The notes below the pieces were generated by a model. The model was not told where the DNA came from, searched no databases, and saw only the letters and a program-made list of their open reading frames with translations. DNA of 64,000 nucleotides from Alphaproteobacteria bacterium (lineage in GTDB: Bacteria; Pseudomonadota; Alphaproteobacteria; Rhizobiales; Rhizobiaceae): NCBI GenBank assembly GCA_024742485.1, contig JANSYK010000001.1:496001-560000 (forward strand), given 5' to 3'. A program made the translations under genes and the position numbers. This document shows positions 46,860 through 56,323 of this stretch, one piece after another; the first letter of the stretch is position 1, and the number at the start of each line of letters is the position of its first letter.

Positions 46860-46951
46860 GAATTCAGTCACTTTTCAGGCAGTGATTGGCGCGGCCGGTA
46901 ACCGGGTTCGATTCTGGACCACCGCGCAGATTTCGCCGGATCGGGCGGGAT

Positions 46952-47239
46952 TTATTCGACAACTTTCGGAACGACGAAGAAGTTCTCGTCGCTTTGAGGA
47001 GCGTTGGCAACAACATCACCGGCCTTGCTGCCGTCAGTGACGGCATCCTGACGCTTTTTCATCTCCATCGGCATGACAGACGTCATTGGTTCAACGCCGT
47101 CAATCTCGACCTCGTTCAATTGCTCCACAAAACCCAATATGGCGTTCAGACCGCTTTCCATCTCAACGGCTTCCTCTTGCGAGACGGCAATCCGCGCGAG
47201 ATGCGCGACACGTTTGACTGTTGTCAGGTCGACGGACAT
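46952..47239 (-). CDS. gatC: Asp/Glu-tRNA amidotransferase subunit C
   Basis: 95-aa GatC, which wraps GatA and stabilises the GatCAB complex. It shows the family start [20 protein letters not shown], central [20 protein letters not shown], and C-terminal [12 protein letters not shown]. Full length. Upstream of gatA in the same direction. Confidence 0.94.
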   Translation of the reverse strand: MSVDLTTVKRVAHLARIAVSQEEAVEMESGLNAILGFVEQLNEVEIDGVEPMTSVMPMEMKKRQDAVTDGSKAGDVVANAPQSDENFFVVPKVVE

Positions 47240-47325
47240 ATCTTTCTGGCTCCGGCAGGTTATTCAGCGCTGGCTATAGCTTCGTAAAGCGTACAGAGCA
47301 AGCGTCGATGGGCGTTATGGCGCAA

Positions 47326-48033
47326 TCAGAATTCGAGCCATTCCCCGACGGACGGCGCCTTGACCTTGTCGGCATCGTTTTCCATCGCCGCGATAAACTT
47401 CTCTGCTGACGGATCGAGAATCGGAAAGGTTCCGTAGTGGCATGGAATGATCGTCGAGAATTTGAAATATCGACGACAGGCCAAGGCCGCAACAGCACCG
47501 CCCATCGTAAAACGGTCGCCAACCGGTACGATTCCGATTTGCGGCTCATGCAGTTCGTTGATCAACGCCATGTCGGAGAAGATATCCGTATCACCCATGT
47601 GCAAAAGCGTCGGGTCGTCGGCAAAGTGCAAGACGATTCCATTCGCACTCCCGAGACTGTGTGAAACGCCACCTTCGATCATCTGCGCGGATGAGTGAAA
47701 CGCATTCACGAATGTGACGGAAAACCCTTCATGGCTCAGCGTCCCGCCGGTATTGGCAAGGTCGAGATTTTCTAGGCCGCCCGTATGCCCGAGCCACATG
47801 CCGAGGTCATAATTGGCAATGACCGTTGCATCGGTTTGCCGGGCGATCTCGACGGTATCGCCGATATGGTCGGCATGGCCGTGTGTCAAAACAATATGCG
47901 AAACGTCCCGGGCCACGTCCTTGACGTCCAGAGCGGATGCACTTGGATTTCCGGTAATAAATGGATCGATCAGAATGGTCGCCTTGCCCGTTTCCAACCG
48001 AAACCCTGAATGCCCCAACCATTGTACTTTCAT
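47326..48033 (-). CDS. UPF0173-type metal-dependent hydrolase
   Basis: 235-aa metallo-beta-lactamase-fold protein. The HxHxDH motif appears as [11 protein letters not shown], and further metal ligands as LHMGDTDIF and [10 protein letters not shown]. The family start [20 protein letters not shown] fits YtkL/UPF0173. Two adjacent ATGs (48036, 48033) follow AAGGGG; the second has better spacing. Its substrate is unknown. It is upstream of gatCA and divergent from ruvX. Confidence 0.88.
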   Translation of the reverse strand: MKVQWLGHSGFRLETGKATILIDPFITGNPSASALDVKDVARDVSHIVLTHGHADHIGDTVEIARQTDATVIANYDLGMWLGHTGGLENLDLANTGGTLSHEGFSVTFVNAFHSSAQMIEGGVSHSLGSANGIVLHFADDPTLLHMGDTDIFSDMALINELHEPQIGIVPVGDRFTMGGAVAALACRRYFKFSTIIPCHYGTFPILDPSAEKFIAAMENDADKVKAPSVGEWLEF

Positions 48034-48138
48034 CATGGACCCCTTCGGTATCGTCGCATTGAACGAGTTTACGGCTTGACAGCGGGTCTGAAAAGAACGA
48101 ACCCGGCGGATAAACCAGAATTGTCCTTGGACCCGTTC

Positions 48139-48621
48139 ATGAACACTGTTTCGCTGGAAGAGCTTGCCGCCGGTCTGGAGCCTGGATCGGTGCTTGCCGG
48201 CCTTGATCTCGGCACCAAAACCATCGGTGTCGCCATCAGCGATCTCGGTTTGTCACTGGCCACACCGCGCGAGGTCATCCGCCGCGTCAAATTCGGCAAG
48301 GATGCAGAAACCCTGCTTGATTTGTTGAAACGGGAACGGGTCGGCGGCTGTGTGATCGGCCTGCCGGTCAACATGGACGGTTCAGCCGGGCCAAGGGTTC
48401 AGGCCACACGCGCCTTTGTTCGCAATCTTGCCGACCGGACGGACCTCAAATTCGCATTCTGGGACGAGCGGCTATCGACGGTGGCGGCGGAACGGGCTCT
48501 GCTTGATATGGATGTCTCACGAAAAAAGCGGGCCGGCCGCATCGATGCGGCAGCGGCGGCTTTCATTCTTCAAGGTGCCTTGGACAGGCTTTCTTCGCTT
48601 TCGGCCGGCGACTCGGCGTAG
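48139..48621 (+). CDS. ruvX: Putative pre-16S rRNA nuclease / Holliday-junction resolvase YqgF
   Basis: 160-aa RNase H-fold nuclease, implicated in 16S rRNA 5'-end processing. Motifs are [47 protein letters not shown], and the final catalytic Asp in [19 protein letters not shown] 48139 gives the usual alphaproteobacterial start, though no strong ribosome-binding site is visible and a TTG six codons upstream is possible. Its last 52 nt overlap the convergent DUF6105 gene. Confidence 0.92.
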   Translation: MNTVSLEELAAGLEPGSVLAGLDLGTKTIGVAISDLGLSLATPREVIRRVKFGKDAETLLDLLKRERVGGCVIGLPVNMDGSAGPRVQATRAFVRNLADRTDLKFAFWDERLSTVAAERALLDMDVSRKKRAGRIDAAAAAFILQGALDRLSSLSAGDSA

Positions 48622-48899
48622 CCACTGCGCTTTTCACGTATCCAGCTGCCGATCCCCTTGCGGTACCGGAACCCGACAATGCCCAGCACGATGAGGCTGT
48701 CGACAAACACAGCCTTGATCACAAGCGGTGGAATGTCCTGCGGGGGAATGCCGAGAATATTGCCGTAGATTTCAAACACCAGGTCATGGGCCCGACGCGT
48801 CAGCATGACAAACCCGAAATGAATGTCGTGATACGACAGGCCGTACCAGCCACCAAGCAGCACGACCGGAATGAGCCACGCCAACAAAAACCATTTCAT
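48570..48899 (-). CDS. Small membrane protein (DUF6105-like)
   Basis: 109-aa protein with an N-terminal hydrophobic helix ([20 protein letters not shown]), a conserved-looking block ([33 protein letters not shown]), a second helix ([14 protein letters not shown]) and a basic/acidic tail. It resembles a Hyphomicrobiales-restricted family I know as DUF6105; function unknown. ATG 48899 is the start of the conserved part. It overlaps the 3' end of ruvX by 52 nt on the opposite strand. Confidence 0.72.
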   Translation of the reverse strand: MKWFLLAWLIPVVLLGGWYGLSYHDIHFGFVMLTRRAHDLVFEIYGNILGIPPQDIPPLVIKAVFVDSLIVLGIVGFRYRKGIGSWIREKRSGYAESPAESEESLSKAP

Positions 48900-49165
48900 G
48901 CACGCCGTCCCCTCAGCAAGATGGGGATCCAATTGCCAGACCAATAATGTCTTAAATATGGACTCACAACCGAATGCCCATCCCGCCACATCGATGGATA
49001 CTACCGAACTGCCTGCCAGAGTGATCGTTTAAAGGATCGAGCGCAACGTAAACCATTTGTTAAGGTTAATATTCCGTTTGCTTGATCATCACGGAGCAGA
49101 TCGCAACAATGCGGCAAAGCAGGATGCGCCTTGCCGCCGTACCATCACACCACTATGCAGGACCG

Positions 49166-50101
49166 ATGGTACCCATCTTCGAAAGCACCTTGCCGATATT
49201 CCTGCTGGTTGTTCTCGGCGTGGTGCTCAAGCGAGCACCACTGGTTGATCGATCCGTCTGGCAGGGGTTGGAGGAAATCGGTTATTATGTGCTCTTTCCG
49301 TCCCTCCTGTTCCTGACCTTCTACCGTGCTGATTTCAGCGGCCTGGCGCTCGGCAGCATTGCCGCCGGATGCCTGACCACCGTTGTCGTCCTGTTTTTGG
49401 TGCTCGTCATTGCCCTGCCCTTGTTTCGTGCACGCGGCATTTCTCTGCCCGAATTCACCACAGTTCTGCAGACCGTTACACGATGGAACGCCTTTGTGGC
49501 CCTGGCCATTGGCGACAAGCTGTTCGGAGAGTCCGGCCTGACGGTGATGGCGTTGATCATGGCCATCGTCGTGGTGCCGATCAATTTCGGCAATACCGCA
49601 CTGATGGTCTGGTATCTGAGCCCGTCGCCCAATTTTGGTGCATTTGCCAGACGGATATGGAGCAATCCGCTGATTCTGGCCTGTTGCGCGGGGCTGGCGA
49701 TGCGCTACTCGGGTGTAGCGCTTTACCCGCCGATCGAGCAGGCCATCGATCTTATGGCCAGCGCGGCTCTTGGCCTCGGAATGATTGTGGTCGGTGCGGC
49801 GCTGCGGATACGCGACACCGTGCGGCCAAGGCTCCTTTCCGTCCTGTGCACCTTCGGAAAACTGCTGGCCTATCCGCTTGTCGCCACCGCCATATGCTGG
49901 GTCTTCGGAGTTCGCGGTGAGGCGCTTGTGGTGGTAGCGCTTTTCGGCTCCGTGCCAACGGCCATGAATGGATATCTGCTGGCCCGGCAATTGGGCGGTG
50001 ATGCACCACTCTACGCCACCATTGCAACGTTGCAGACAGCGGCTTCCTTTCTGACCATTCCTCTGGTCCTCTACCTCGCCTCCTATGCGGCTTCCGGATA
50101 G
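49166..50101 (+). CDS. AEC-family transporter (auxin efflux carrier-like)
   Basis: 311-aa membrane protein with about ten hydrophobic helices, beginning FESTLPIFLLVVLGVVLKRA and including the family's QTVTRWNAFVALAIGDKLFG and the C-terminal VPTAMNGYLLARQLGGDAPL. AEC carriers export small organic acids such as malonate or malate; the substrate here is undefined. ATG 49166 follows AGGA; the open frame reaches 28 codons further up. Its 3' end overlaps the aidB-like gene by 19 nt, convergently. Confidence 0.88.
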   Translation: MVPIFESTLPIFLLVVLGVVLKRAPLVDRSVWQGLEEIGYYVLFPSLLFLTFYRADFSGLALGSIAAGCLTTVVVLFLVLVIALPLFRARGISLPEFTTVLQTVTRWNAFVALAIGDKLFGESGLTVMALIMAIVVVPINFGNTALMVWYLSPSPNFGAFARRIWSNPLILACCAGLAMRYSGVALYPPIEQAIDLMASAALGLGMIVVGAALRIRDTVRPRLLSVLCTFGKLLAYPLVATAICWVFGVRGEALVVVALFGSVPTAMNGYLLARQLGGDAPLYATIATLQTAASFLTIPLVLYLASYAASG

Positions 50102-51735
50102 AGCAAACCAATGATCTGTCCGGCATCAAACCGCAAATCGAGCATTCCGTAAGTGGTGCTGTATGCGGCCGCCAGCCGCGACTCCGAAAAGGCATCGGCA
50201 ATCCGCCCTGCCCCCAGCCGGTGCAACTCGGCCGCCGCGGCAGATAAGGCCAGCTGCTCGACCAGCATGCGCGAGGCACTCTCATCGCGCTGGCACAGCG
50301 CCGCAGCCGCAGCGAGCACATCGACCGTGCGCTGGGAAAACTCGCCAAGGTCGCCCGCAATCATCGCGACAACGGTTTCGAATTGGCGCGGCTCACGACT
50401 GAGCACCCGAAGCAGATCGAGCGCCATGACGTTGCCGGACCCTTCCCATATCGCATTGACCGGAGCCTCGCGATAATGCCGCGCAAGCGGCAATTCCTCG
50501 ACATAACCATTGCCGCCCATACACTCCATCGCCTCATAAACCACAGAGGGCGCCATCTTGCAGATCCAGTATTTGACCACCGGCGTCATCACCCGCACAT
50601 AGGCGGCTTCCTGCGGGTTGGTGGCCGCCCGGTCAAAGGCATTGGCAAGGCGCATGACAAGCGCCGACGCCGCAGCAACGTCAAGCGACATATCGGCAAG
50701 GACGCGCGTCATCAACGGCTGATCGGCAAGCTTGGTCCCAAACACCTTGCGCTGACGGCAGTGGTGAACAGCAATGGAAAGACTTGCCCGCATGATCCCC
50801 GCAGAGGCGATGGCGCAATCAAGTCGGGTCAGGGTCACCATCTCCAGTATAGTGCGCACGCCCTTGCCGGGCTCACCCAGCAGATAGCCGAAGGAATTGA
50901 GGAACTCGACTTCGCTGGAAGCGTTCGACCGGTTGCCGAGCTTGTCCTTGAGTCGTTGGAACTGCAGCCCGTTCGCCGTGCCGTCTTCGAGCAACCGTGG
51001 AACAAGGAAACAGCCCAGTCCCTCCTCCATCTGTGCCAGCATGAGGAACGCGTCGCTCATCGGCGCCGACATGAACCATTTGTGGCCTGTCAGGCGATAG
51101 ACGCCGTCGCTCGCCTTCTGGGCCGTGCTGGTATTGGCGCGGACATCCGTCCCACCCTGTTTTTCCGTCATGCCCATGCCGATGGTTGCACTGTTCTTGT
51201 CCTTGACCGGCCGATGCGACGAATCATACTTGCGCGACAGGATCTTTGGCGCCCAATTGCGGTAGATGGTCGGATTCAACTTGATCGATGCCACGGAGGC
51301 GCTGGTCATGGTGATCGGACACAAATGGCCACATTCAAGCCCGGCGATGAGAAAGAACCGGATCGCCCGCGCCGTGTGGGCGATGCCCTTTTCGTCCGCG
51401 ACGTTCTCCCAGATCGAAGAGTGCAGACCGTTGAGACTGGAGCGGCGCATCAGCGCATGATAGGCCGGGTGAAATTCGACCTGATCGATCCGGTGCCCCT
51501 GGCTGTCAAATGTCTTCAGTTCCGGCGTCGATTTGTTGGCGATGCGTGCGAGATCCTGGGCTTCCGGCGTGGTAACGAAACGCCCGATGGCCGAAAACCC
51601 GTCACGCAACGCTTTCGGCATCTCCCGGCCGACTTCACTGAGGATCGGGTCCGACAGGAAAGCATTCACTCCGAAATATAGCGACGACTGGTTGGTCACG
51701 TCATGGGTCGAACGGGTGGTTTTCGAATTGGACAT
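50083..51735 (-). CDS. AidB-like acyl-CoA dehydrogenase family protein
   Basis: 550-aa FAD protein of the acyl-CoA dehydrogenase superfamily, AidB branch. It shows the extended N-terminal domain (SSLYFGVNAFLSDPILSEVG), the FAD loop GMGMTEKQGGTDVRANT, WFMSAPMSDAFLMLAQ, and the C-terminal MECMGGNGYVEELPLARHYR segment with EGSGNVMALDLLR. In E. coli AidB belongs to the alkylation (Ada) response. ATG 51735 is taken; a TTG precedes it directly. Divergent from pyrB across 171 bp. Confidence 0.9.
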   Translation of the reverse strand: MSNSKTTRSTHDVTNQSSLYFGVNAFLSDPILSEVGREMPKALRDGFSAIGRFVTTPEAQDLARIANKSTPELKTFDSQGHRIDQVEFHPAYHALMRRSSLNGLHSSIWENVADEKGIAHTARAIRFFLIAGLECGHLCPITMTSASVASIKLNPTIYRNWAPKILSRKYDSSHRPVKDKNSATIGMGMTEKQGGTDVRANTSTAQKASDGVYRLTGHKWFMSAPMSDAFLMLAQMEEGLGCFLVPRLLEDGTANGLQFQRLKDKLGNRSNASSEVEFLNSFGYLLGEPGKGVRTILEMVTLTRLDCAIASAGIMRASLSIAVHHCRQRKVFGTKLADQPLMTRVLADMSLDVAAASALVMRLANAFDRAATNPQEAAYVRVMTPVVKYWICKMAPSVVYEAMECMGGNGYVEELPLARHYREAPVNAIWEGSGNVMALDLLRVLSREPRQFETVVAMIAGDLGEFSQRTVDVLAAAAALCQRDESASRMLVEQLALSAAAAELHRLGAGRIADAFSESRLAAAYSTTYGMLDLRFDAGQIIGLLYPEAA

Positions 51736-51906
51736 CAAGGTCGCATTCCTGTTGGGGCCATTCCCCTGTTTGCCTCAATGCTCGCAATTCCGGTCCTCGC
51801 TGCCAAGAGGCTGGGGATCGGTTGCGGCACAGCTCCCGGATTTCTTGCCGATGACCCGGATCAAGCCTATAGAAGCGCCAATTGATTAAATTTGCGAGTA
51901 CGATCC

Positions 51907-52845
51907 ATGGTTTTTCCCCACAGACACCTTCTGGGCATCAATGGATTGACCGAGATGGATATCATGTATCTTCTCGACCGCTCCGATGAAGCCGTCAAGC
52001 TCAGCCGCCGGCGGGAGAAGAAAACCAGCAGCCTGCGCGGCCTCACTCATATAAATCTGTTCTTCGAGGCTTCAACCCGAACTCAGGCATCCTTTGAACT
52101 TGCCGGCAAGCGCCTGGGGGCGGATGTCATGAACATGGCAGTGGGAAATTCATCGGTCAAAAAGGGGGAAACGCTGATCGACACGGCGATGACCCTGAAT
52201 GCCATGCACCCCGACATTCTGGTGGTTCGCCATGCATCCGCAGGCGCTTGCGCACTGCTTGCCCAGAAGGTCGGCTGTTCGGTGGTCAACGCCGGTGACG
52301 GCGCCCATGAGCACCCCACACAGGCTCTGCTTGACGCCCTGACCATTCGCCGTGAAAAAGGCAGGATTGCCCGCTTGACGGTGGCGATCTGCGGCGATGT
52401 TCTGCACAGCCGGGTCGCCCGTTCCAATATCCTTCTTCTCAATGCCCTTGGTGCGCGTGTACGCGTCATCGCACCGTCAACCCTGCTGCCGGCCGGAATC
52501 CACCAGATGGGCGCCGAAGTGTTCCATGACATGCGTCAGGGATTGAAGGATGCCGATGTCGTCATGATGCTGCGCTTGCAGCGCGAACGGATGACCGGAT
52601 CATTTGTACCATCGGTTCGCGAATACTTTCGCTTCTTCGGGCTCGATGCTGATAAACTGTCCCACGCAAAAGGCGATGCGCTTGTCATGCATCCCGGACC
52701 GATGAATCGCGGCGTCGAAATCGCCTCCGAGATTGCAGATGGCCCGCAAAGTGTCATTGAGGCGCAGGTTGAGATGGGCGTCGCCGTACGCATGGCGGTC
52801 ATGGAAACGTTGATGTTGTCCGGCGATGGGAGGGCGCGGCCATGA
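51907..52845 (+). CDS. pyrB: Aspartate carbamoyltransferase catalytic subunit
   Basis: 312-aa ATCase, the second step of pyrimidine synthesis. The carbamoyl-phosphate site is [20 protein letters not shown], followed by [13 protein letters not shown] and the C-terminal [16 protein letters not shown] 51907 is chosen over TTG 51892. Its last codons overlap the start of the next gene by 4 nt (ATGA). In class A ATCases of this type PyrB forms a dodecamer with an inactive dihydroorotase, which matches the downstream gene. Confidence 0.95.
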   Translation: MVFPHRHLLGINGLTEMDIMYLLDRSDEAVKLSRRREKKTSSLRGLTHINLFFEASTRTQASFELAGKRLGADVMNMAVGNSSVKKGETLIDTAMTLNAMHPDILVVRHASAGACALLAQKVGCSVVNAGDGAHEHPTQALLDALTIRREKGRIARLTVAICGDVLHSRVARSNILLLNALGARVRVIAPSTLLPAGIHQMGAEVFHDMRQGLKDADVVMMLRLQRERMTGSFVPSVREYFRFFGLDADKLSHAKGDALVMHPGPMNRGVEIASEIADGPQSVIEAQVEMGVAVRMAVMETLMLSGDGRARP

Positions 52846-54125
52846 CAGTGCTGGCTCTGACCAATGCGCGAATTGTCGATCCGTCTCAGGATATTGACAC
52901 CTCCGGCACGTTGACTATCGAAGATGGTCGTATCACAAGCTGCGGTTCTGACCCCGTTCAATTGCCAGACGATGCAGTGCGGATGGATTGCAGCGGTAAG
53001 CTGGTCATCCCGGGTTTGGTCGATGCAAGAGTGTTTGTTGGCGAACCGGGCGCCGAACACCGCGAAACCATTGCATCCGTCAGCAGAGCCGCGGCGGCGG
53101 GCGGCGTTACCTCGCTGATCATGATGCCGGACACCAATCCGGCCATCGACAATGTCGCATTGGTGGAATTCGTCCTGCGAACAGCCCGCGAACAGTCCAG
53201 CATCCACATCCATCCATCAGCGGCATTGACCAAGGGATTGAAGGGACAGGAACTGACCGAATATGGCCTGTTACGTGATGCCGGCGCGGTGTTTCTGACC
53301 GACGGCCGCAAATCCCCGAGCAATGCGCTGGTGATGCGCCGCGCCCTGACCTATGCGCGTGATTTCGGGCTGGTTGTCGCCTGCGAAACACAGGACGATG
53401 CCCTGGCCGCGCAGGGCGTCATGAATGAGGGTCTCCTGGCCAGTTGGTTGGGTCTGGAGGGCATACCGCGGGAAGCCGAGATCATTCCGCTGGAGCGCGA
53501 TCTCCGGCTCGCACAATTGACCGGCGTCCGCTATCACGCGGCCAAGATATCAACCGCCGATTCCATTGAAGCCATCCGCGTCGCGCGATCCCGCGGTGTC
53601 GATGTGACGTGTGGCGTATCGATCAATCATCTGTCGCTCAACGAAAACGACATCGGCGAATACCGGACCTTCTTCCGATTGTCCCCGCCCCTTCGCAGTG
53701 AAGATGACAGGCAGGCGATGATTGAGGGTTTGCGTAGCGGCGACCTCGACATCATCGTCTCCTCTCATGATCCGCAGGATGTCGACACCAAGAGACTCCC
53801 CTTTGCCGACGCCGCCGATGGTGCTGTCGGCGTCGAAACCCTTCTCGCCGCAGCGCTTCGCCTGCACCATAATGGCGAGGTTCCGCTGATGCGGATCGTT
53901 GACGCCATGTCGACGAGGCCAGCGTCCATCTTTGGTCTGGAAGCCGGTTCTCTCAAACCGGGTGCTCCGGCCGACATGGCCATCGTCGATCTCAACGAAC
54001 CCTGGGTCGTATCCGAGAAGCAACTGCATTCGCGCTCCAAGAACACACCTTTCGAGGACGCAAGGTTCCAGGGACGCGTGGTTCGCACTTTGGTGGCGGG
54101 AAAGACGGTTTTTGAGGCAACGTGA
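52842..54125 (+). CDS. pyrX: Dihydroorotase-like pseudo-enzyme (PyrC' / PyrX)
   Basis: 427-aa amidohydrolase-fold protein. Active dihydroorotases carry DxHxHxREPG, but here the segment reads [10 protein letters not shown], so both Zn-binding histidines and the Arg are lost. The later metal-ligand His is replaced in VVACETQDD, and the Asp-His segment is rearranged (VSSHDPQD). It is therefore predicted catalytically inactive and to serve as a structural partner of PyrB, as known for Pseudomonas-type PyrB/PyrC'. A functional pyrC must exist elsewhere. ATGA overlap with pyrB. Confidence 0.9.
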   Translation: MTVLALTNARIVDPSQDIDTSGTLTIEDGRITSCGSDPVQLPDDAVRMDCSGKLVIPGLVDARVFVGEPGAEHRETIASVSRAAAAGGVTSLIMMPDTNPAIDNVALVEFVLRTAREQSSIHIHPSAALTKGLKGQELTEYGLLRDAGAVFLTDGRKSPSNALVMRRALTYARDFGLVVACETQDDALAAQGVMNEGLLASWLGLEGIPREAEIIPLERDLRLAQLTGVRYHAAKISTADSIEAIRVARSRGVDVTCGVSINHLSLNENDIGEYRTFFRLSPPLRSEDDRQAMIEGLRSGDLDIIVSSHDPQDVDTKRLPFADAADGAVGVETLLAAALRLHHNGEVPLMRIVDAMSTRPASIFGLEAGSLKPGAPADMAIVDLNEPWVVSEKQLHSRSKNTPFEDARFQGRVVRTLVAGKTVFEAT

Positions 54126-54243
54126 CCGTATCACAATCCAGGGATGCAGTGCTTCCCGGTTTGTCAGACCAAACGGTCCGGTTGTATAAAGAGCCATGAT
54201 GATCGCAGTGAGTCGCGGTCTCGACCACAGATGAGGCTTTGTC

Positions 54244-54858
54244 GTGCCCGATCCGATCAACTGGCAGATGAGTCTGCCCTATTTCTCGGCTGCGCTGATA
54301 TTCGGCTACCTGCTGGGATCGATTCCGTTCGGTTTGTTGCTGACGCGCATGGCCGGCCTGGGCGATGTGCGTAATATCGGTTCTGGCAATATCGGTGCCA
54401 CAAACGTCCTGCGTACGGGCAACAAGGGGCTGGCCGCCGGAACGTTGCTGCTGGATGCCCTGAAAGGAACGGCAGCGGTGGTGCTGGCCGCACGCTTCGG
54501 ACCCGATATGGCGGTAATTGCTGGCTTCGGAGCGTTTATCGGTCATCTTTACCCGGTCTGGCTGAAGTTTCGCGGCGGCAAAGGTGTTGCGACCTATCTG
54601 GGTGTTCTCCTGGGCCTTTTGCCGTTGGGCTTTCTCATATTTGCCGTGATCTGGCTGCTCGTAGCCTTCATCAGCCGTTACTCCTCGCTCGCGGCATTGA
54701 TCGCGGCCATTGTTGTCCCCGTTGCGCTCTATCTGCTCGGATACATTCAGGTCGCCGAAATTCTGACCGTCATGAGCGCCATTACGATCTGGAAACACCG
54801 CGCCAATATCGGCCGTCTGCTGTCCGGTGAGGAAAGCCGTATCGGCGGCAAGGGATGA
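54244..54858 (+). CDS. plsY: Acyl-phosphate:glycerol-3-phosphate acyltransferase
   Basis: 204-aa inner-membrane acyltransferase starting phospholipid synthesis from acyl-phosphate. Family motifs are [15 protein letters not shown], the glycine-rich [40 protein letters not shown], and a C-terminal [17 protein letters not shown] 54244 follows GAGG. It overlaps dprA by 4 nt (ATGA). Confidence 0.95.
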   Translation: MPDPINWQMSLPYFSAALIFGYLLGSIPFGLLLTRMAGLGDVRNIGSGNIGATNVLRTGNKGLAAGTLLLDALKGTAAVVLAARFGPDMAVIAGFGAFIGHLYPVWLKFRGGKGVATYLGVLLGLLPLGFLIFAVIWLLVAFISRYSSLAALIAAIVVPVALYLLGYIQVAEILTVMSAITIWKHRANIGRLLSGEESRIGGKG

Positions 54859-56012
54859 CGGTTTCTGAGAGATCGGACAGCGGCATAACGCTGACAGACG
54901 ACCAGCGATTGTCTTGGCTGCGGCTGGCACGCAGTGAAAATGTCGGACCAATCACCTTTCACAGCCTGATCGACCGCTTCGGATCGGCGCAAAGCGCCCT
55001 CGAAGCTCTTCCGGACCTTTCACGACGCGGTGGTGCCGGCCGGACCATTCGCATCAGTGAGGCCAACGACGCAGAGCGCGAACTGGCGCGGGCTCGACAA
55101 TTAGGGTGCAGCATGGTCGCATCCTGTGAAACCCGATACCCAGGCGCGCTGCGCTGGGCGGACGGCGCCCCCCCAATTCTGGCCGTTCGTGGACAGGTGA
55201 GCGCGCTTGAAAAACCATCGGTGTCCATTGTCGGATCACGCAATGCGTCGATCAGCGGTCGGAAAATCACCCATGGGCTGGCCTCGGCACTGGGTGCGGC
55301 AGGGTATTCCATCACGTCCGGTCTTGCGCGCGGGATTGATGCTGCCGCCCACGAGGCGGCACTTGATACCGGGACCATAGCCGTACTGGCGGGCGGGCTG
55401 GACCGACCGTACCCGCCCCAGAACATTGAGCTTCTCGAGCGCATCTGCGATAGCGGTGCGGGCGCGGCCGTCAGTGAGATGCCTTTTGGCTGGGAACCCA
55501 GAGCGCGAGACTTTCCACGCCGCAATCGCATAGTTGCCGGCCTGGGGCTTGGCTTGGTTGTGGTTGAGGCGGCACGGAAATCCGGATCGCTCATATCGGC
55601 GCGGCTTGCCGGAGAGTTGGGCCGTCTGGTCTTTTCAGTCCCCGGCTCTCCGCTCGACCCGCGCGCCAAGGGCACCAATGATCTCATCAAGGACGGCGCA
55701 ATCCTGACCACTGAAGCCGATGACATTCTCCAGTCGCTTGCCCCTCTAACCAATGGGCCCCAGGGTGAATTGAACTTTGCAGAACCGGAACGTGACCATG
55801 ACCCCCAGGCGATGGCCACGTCTTCTGCATCACAGAATGATCGCGACCGAATTGCCGATGCGCTGGGGCCGACGCCGGTGGAAATTGACGAAATCATGCG
55901 CTACACGGATTTACCGCCATCGGAAGTGTATCTCATTTTGCTGGAATTGGACCTGGCCGGCAAACTTGAGCGGCACCCGGGTGGAATGGTATCGAAACCG
56001 CCGGCGGCGTAA
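54855..56012 (+). CDS. dprA: DNA-processing protein DprA
   Basis: 385-aa DprA/Smf protein that loads RecA onto incoming single-stranded DNA in transformation. The central Rossmann-like domain includes [60 protein letters not shown] and [21 protein letters not shown]-terminal winged helix ([20 protein letters not shown]) is present. The N-terminal SAM-like region precedes it. Downstream of plsY with ATGA overlap. Confidence 0.94.
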   Translation: MTVSERSDSGITLTDDQRLSWLRLARSENVGPITFHSLIDRFGSAQSALEALPDLSRRGGAGRTIRISEANDAERELARARQLGCSMVASCETRYPGALRWADGAPPILAVRGQVSALEKPSVSIVGSRNASISGRKITHGLASALGAAGYSITSGLARGIDAAAHEAALDTGTIAVLAGGLDRPYPPQNIELLERICDSGAGAAVSEMPFGWEPRARDFPRRNRIVAGLGLGLVVVEAARKSGSLISARLAGELGRLVFSVPGSPLDPRAKGTNDLIKDGAILTTEADDILQSLAPLTNGPQGELNFAEPERDHDPQAMATSSASQNDRDRIADALGPTPVEIDEIMRYTDLPPSEVYLILLELDLAGKLERHPGGMVSKPPAA

Positions 56013-56200
56013 CGCGCTTTTCATGAACCGAATACACGGCCACCCATACGCCTCGGTGTATCGCCAATCAAATTTTAGCACCTGGAGCGCGCCCTAAAGC
56101 CGTTGCAAATACAATTGGGCAGATGCGCTATCGGCTATAAACAAAGGCTTAAGGAAGGTAATCCTAGAGTGTTGCATTCTTGTAATGCCCGGAGAAATTC

Positions 56201-56323
56201 ATGAGGCAGCCCTTGACCAGCGGCCTGTCCATGTTCATTTCGGGACTTGGATTCATTGCTTTTCTGGACCTCGTTCGCATTTGGTCGTGGCAAAGCAAGC
56301 ATTTAATCAGAGTGTTTTTATGA
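56201..56323 (+). CDS. 40-aa membrane-peptide ORF overlapping the topA start
   Basis: ATG 56201 with GGAG at 56191-56194 (6-nt spacing). The product starts MRQPLTSGLSMFISGLGFIA and ends FLDLVRIWSWQSKHLIRVFL: one hydrophobic helix (about residues 9-28) with basic flanks. Its TGA (56321-56323) overlaps the topA ATG (56320-56322) as ATGA. topA itself lacks a visible Shine-Dalgarno, so translation of this ORF could supply ribosomes to topA. A TATAAA element at 56136-56141 may be the -10 of the shared promoter. The rest of the 56013-56200 gap holds nothing recognisable. Confidence 0.6.
   Translation: MRQPLTSGLSMFISGLGFIAFLDLVRIWSWQSKHLIRVFL

Noticed and set aside
46901-46922. tRNA-like T-arm sequence (GGGTTCGATTC) between gatC and gatA
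   Set aside because: Flanking bases do not pair, and no acceptor, D-arm or anticodon arm is present.
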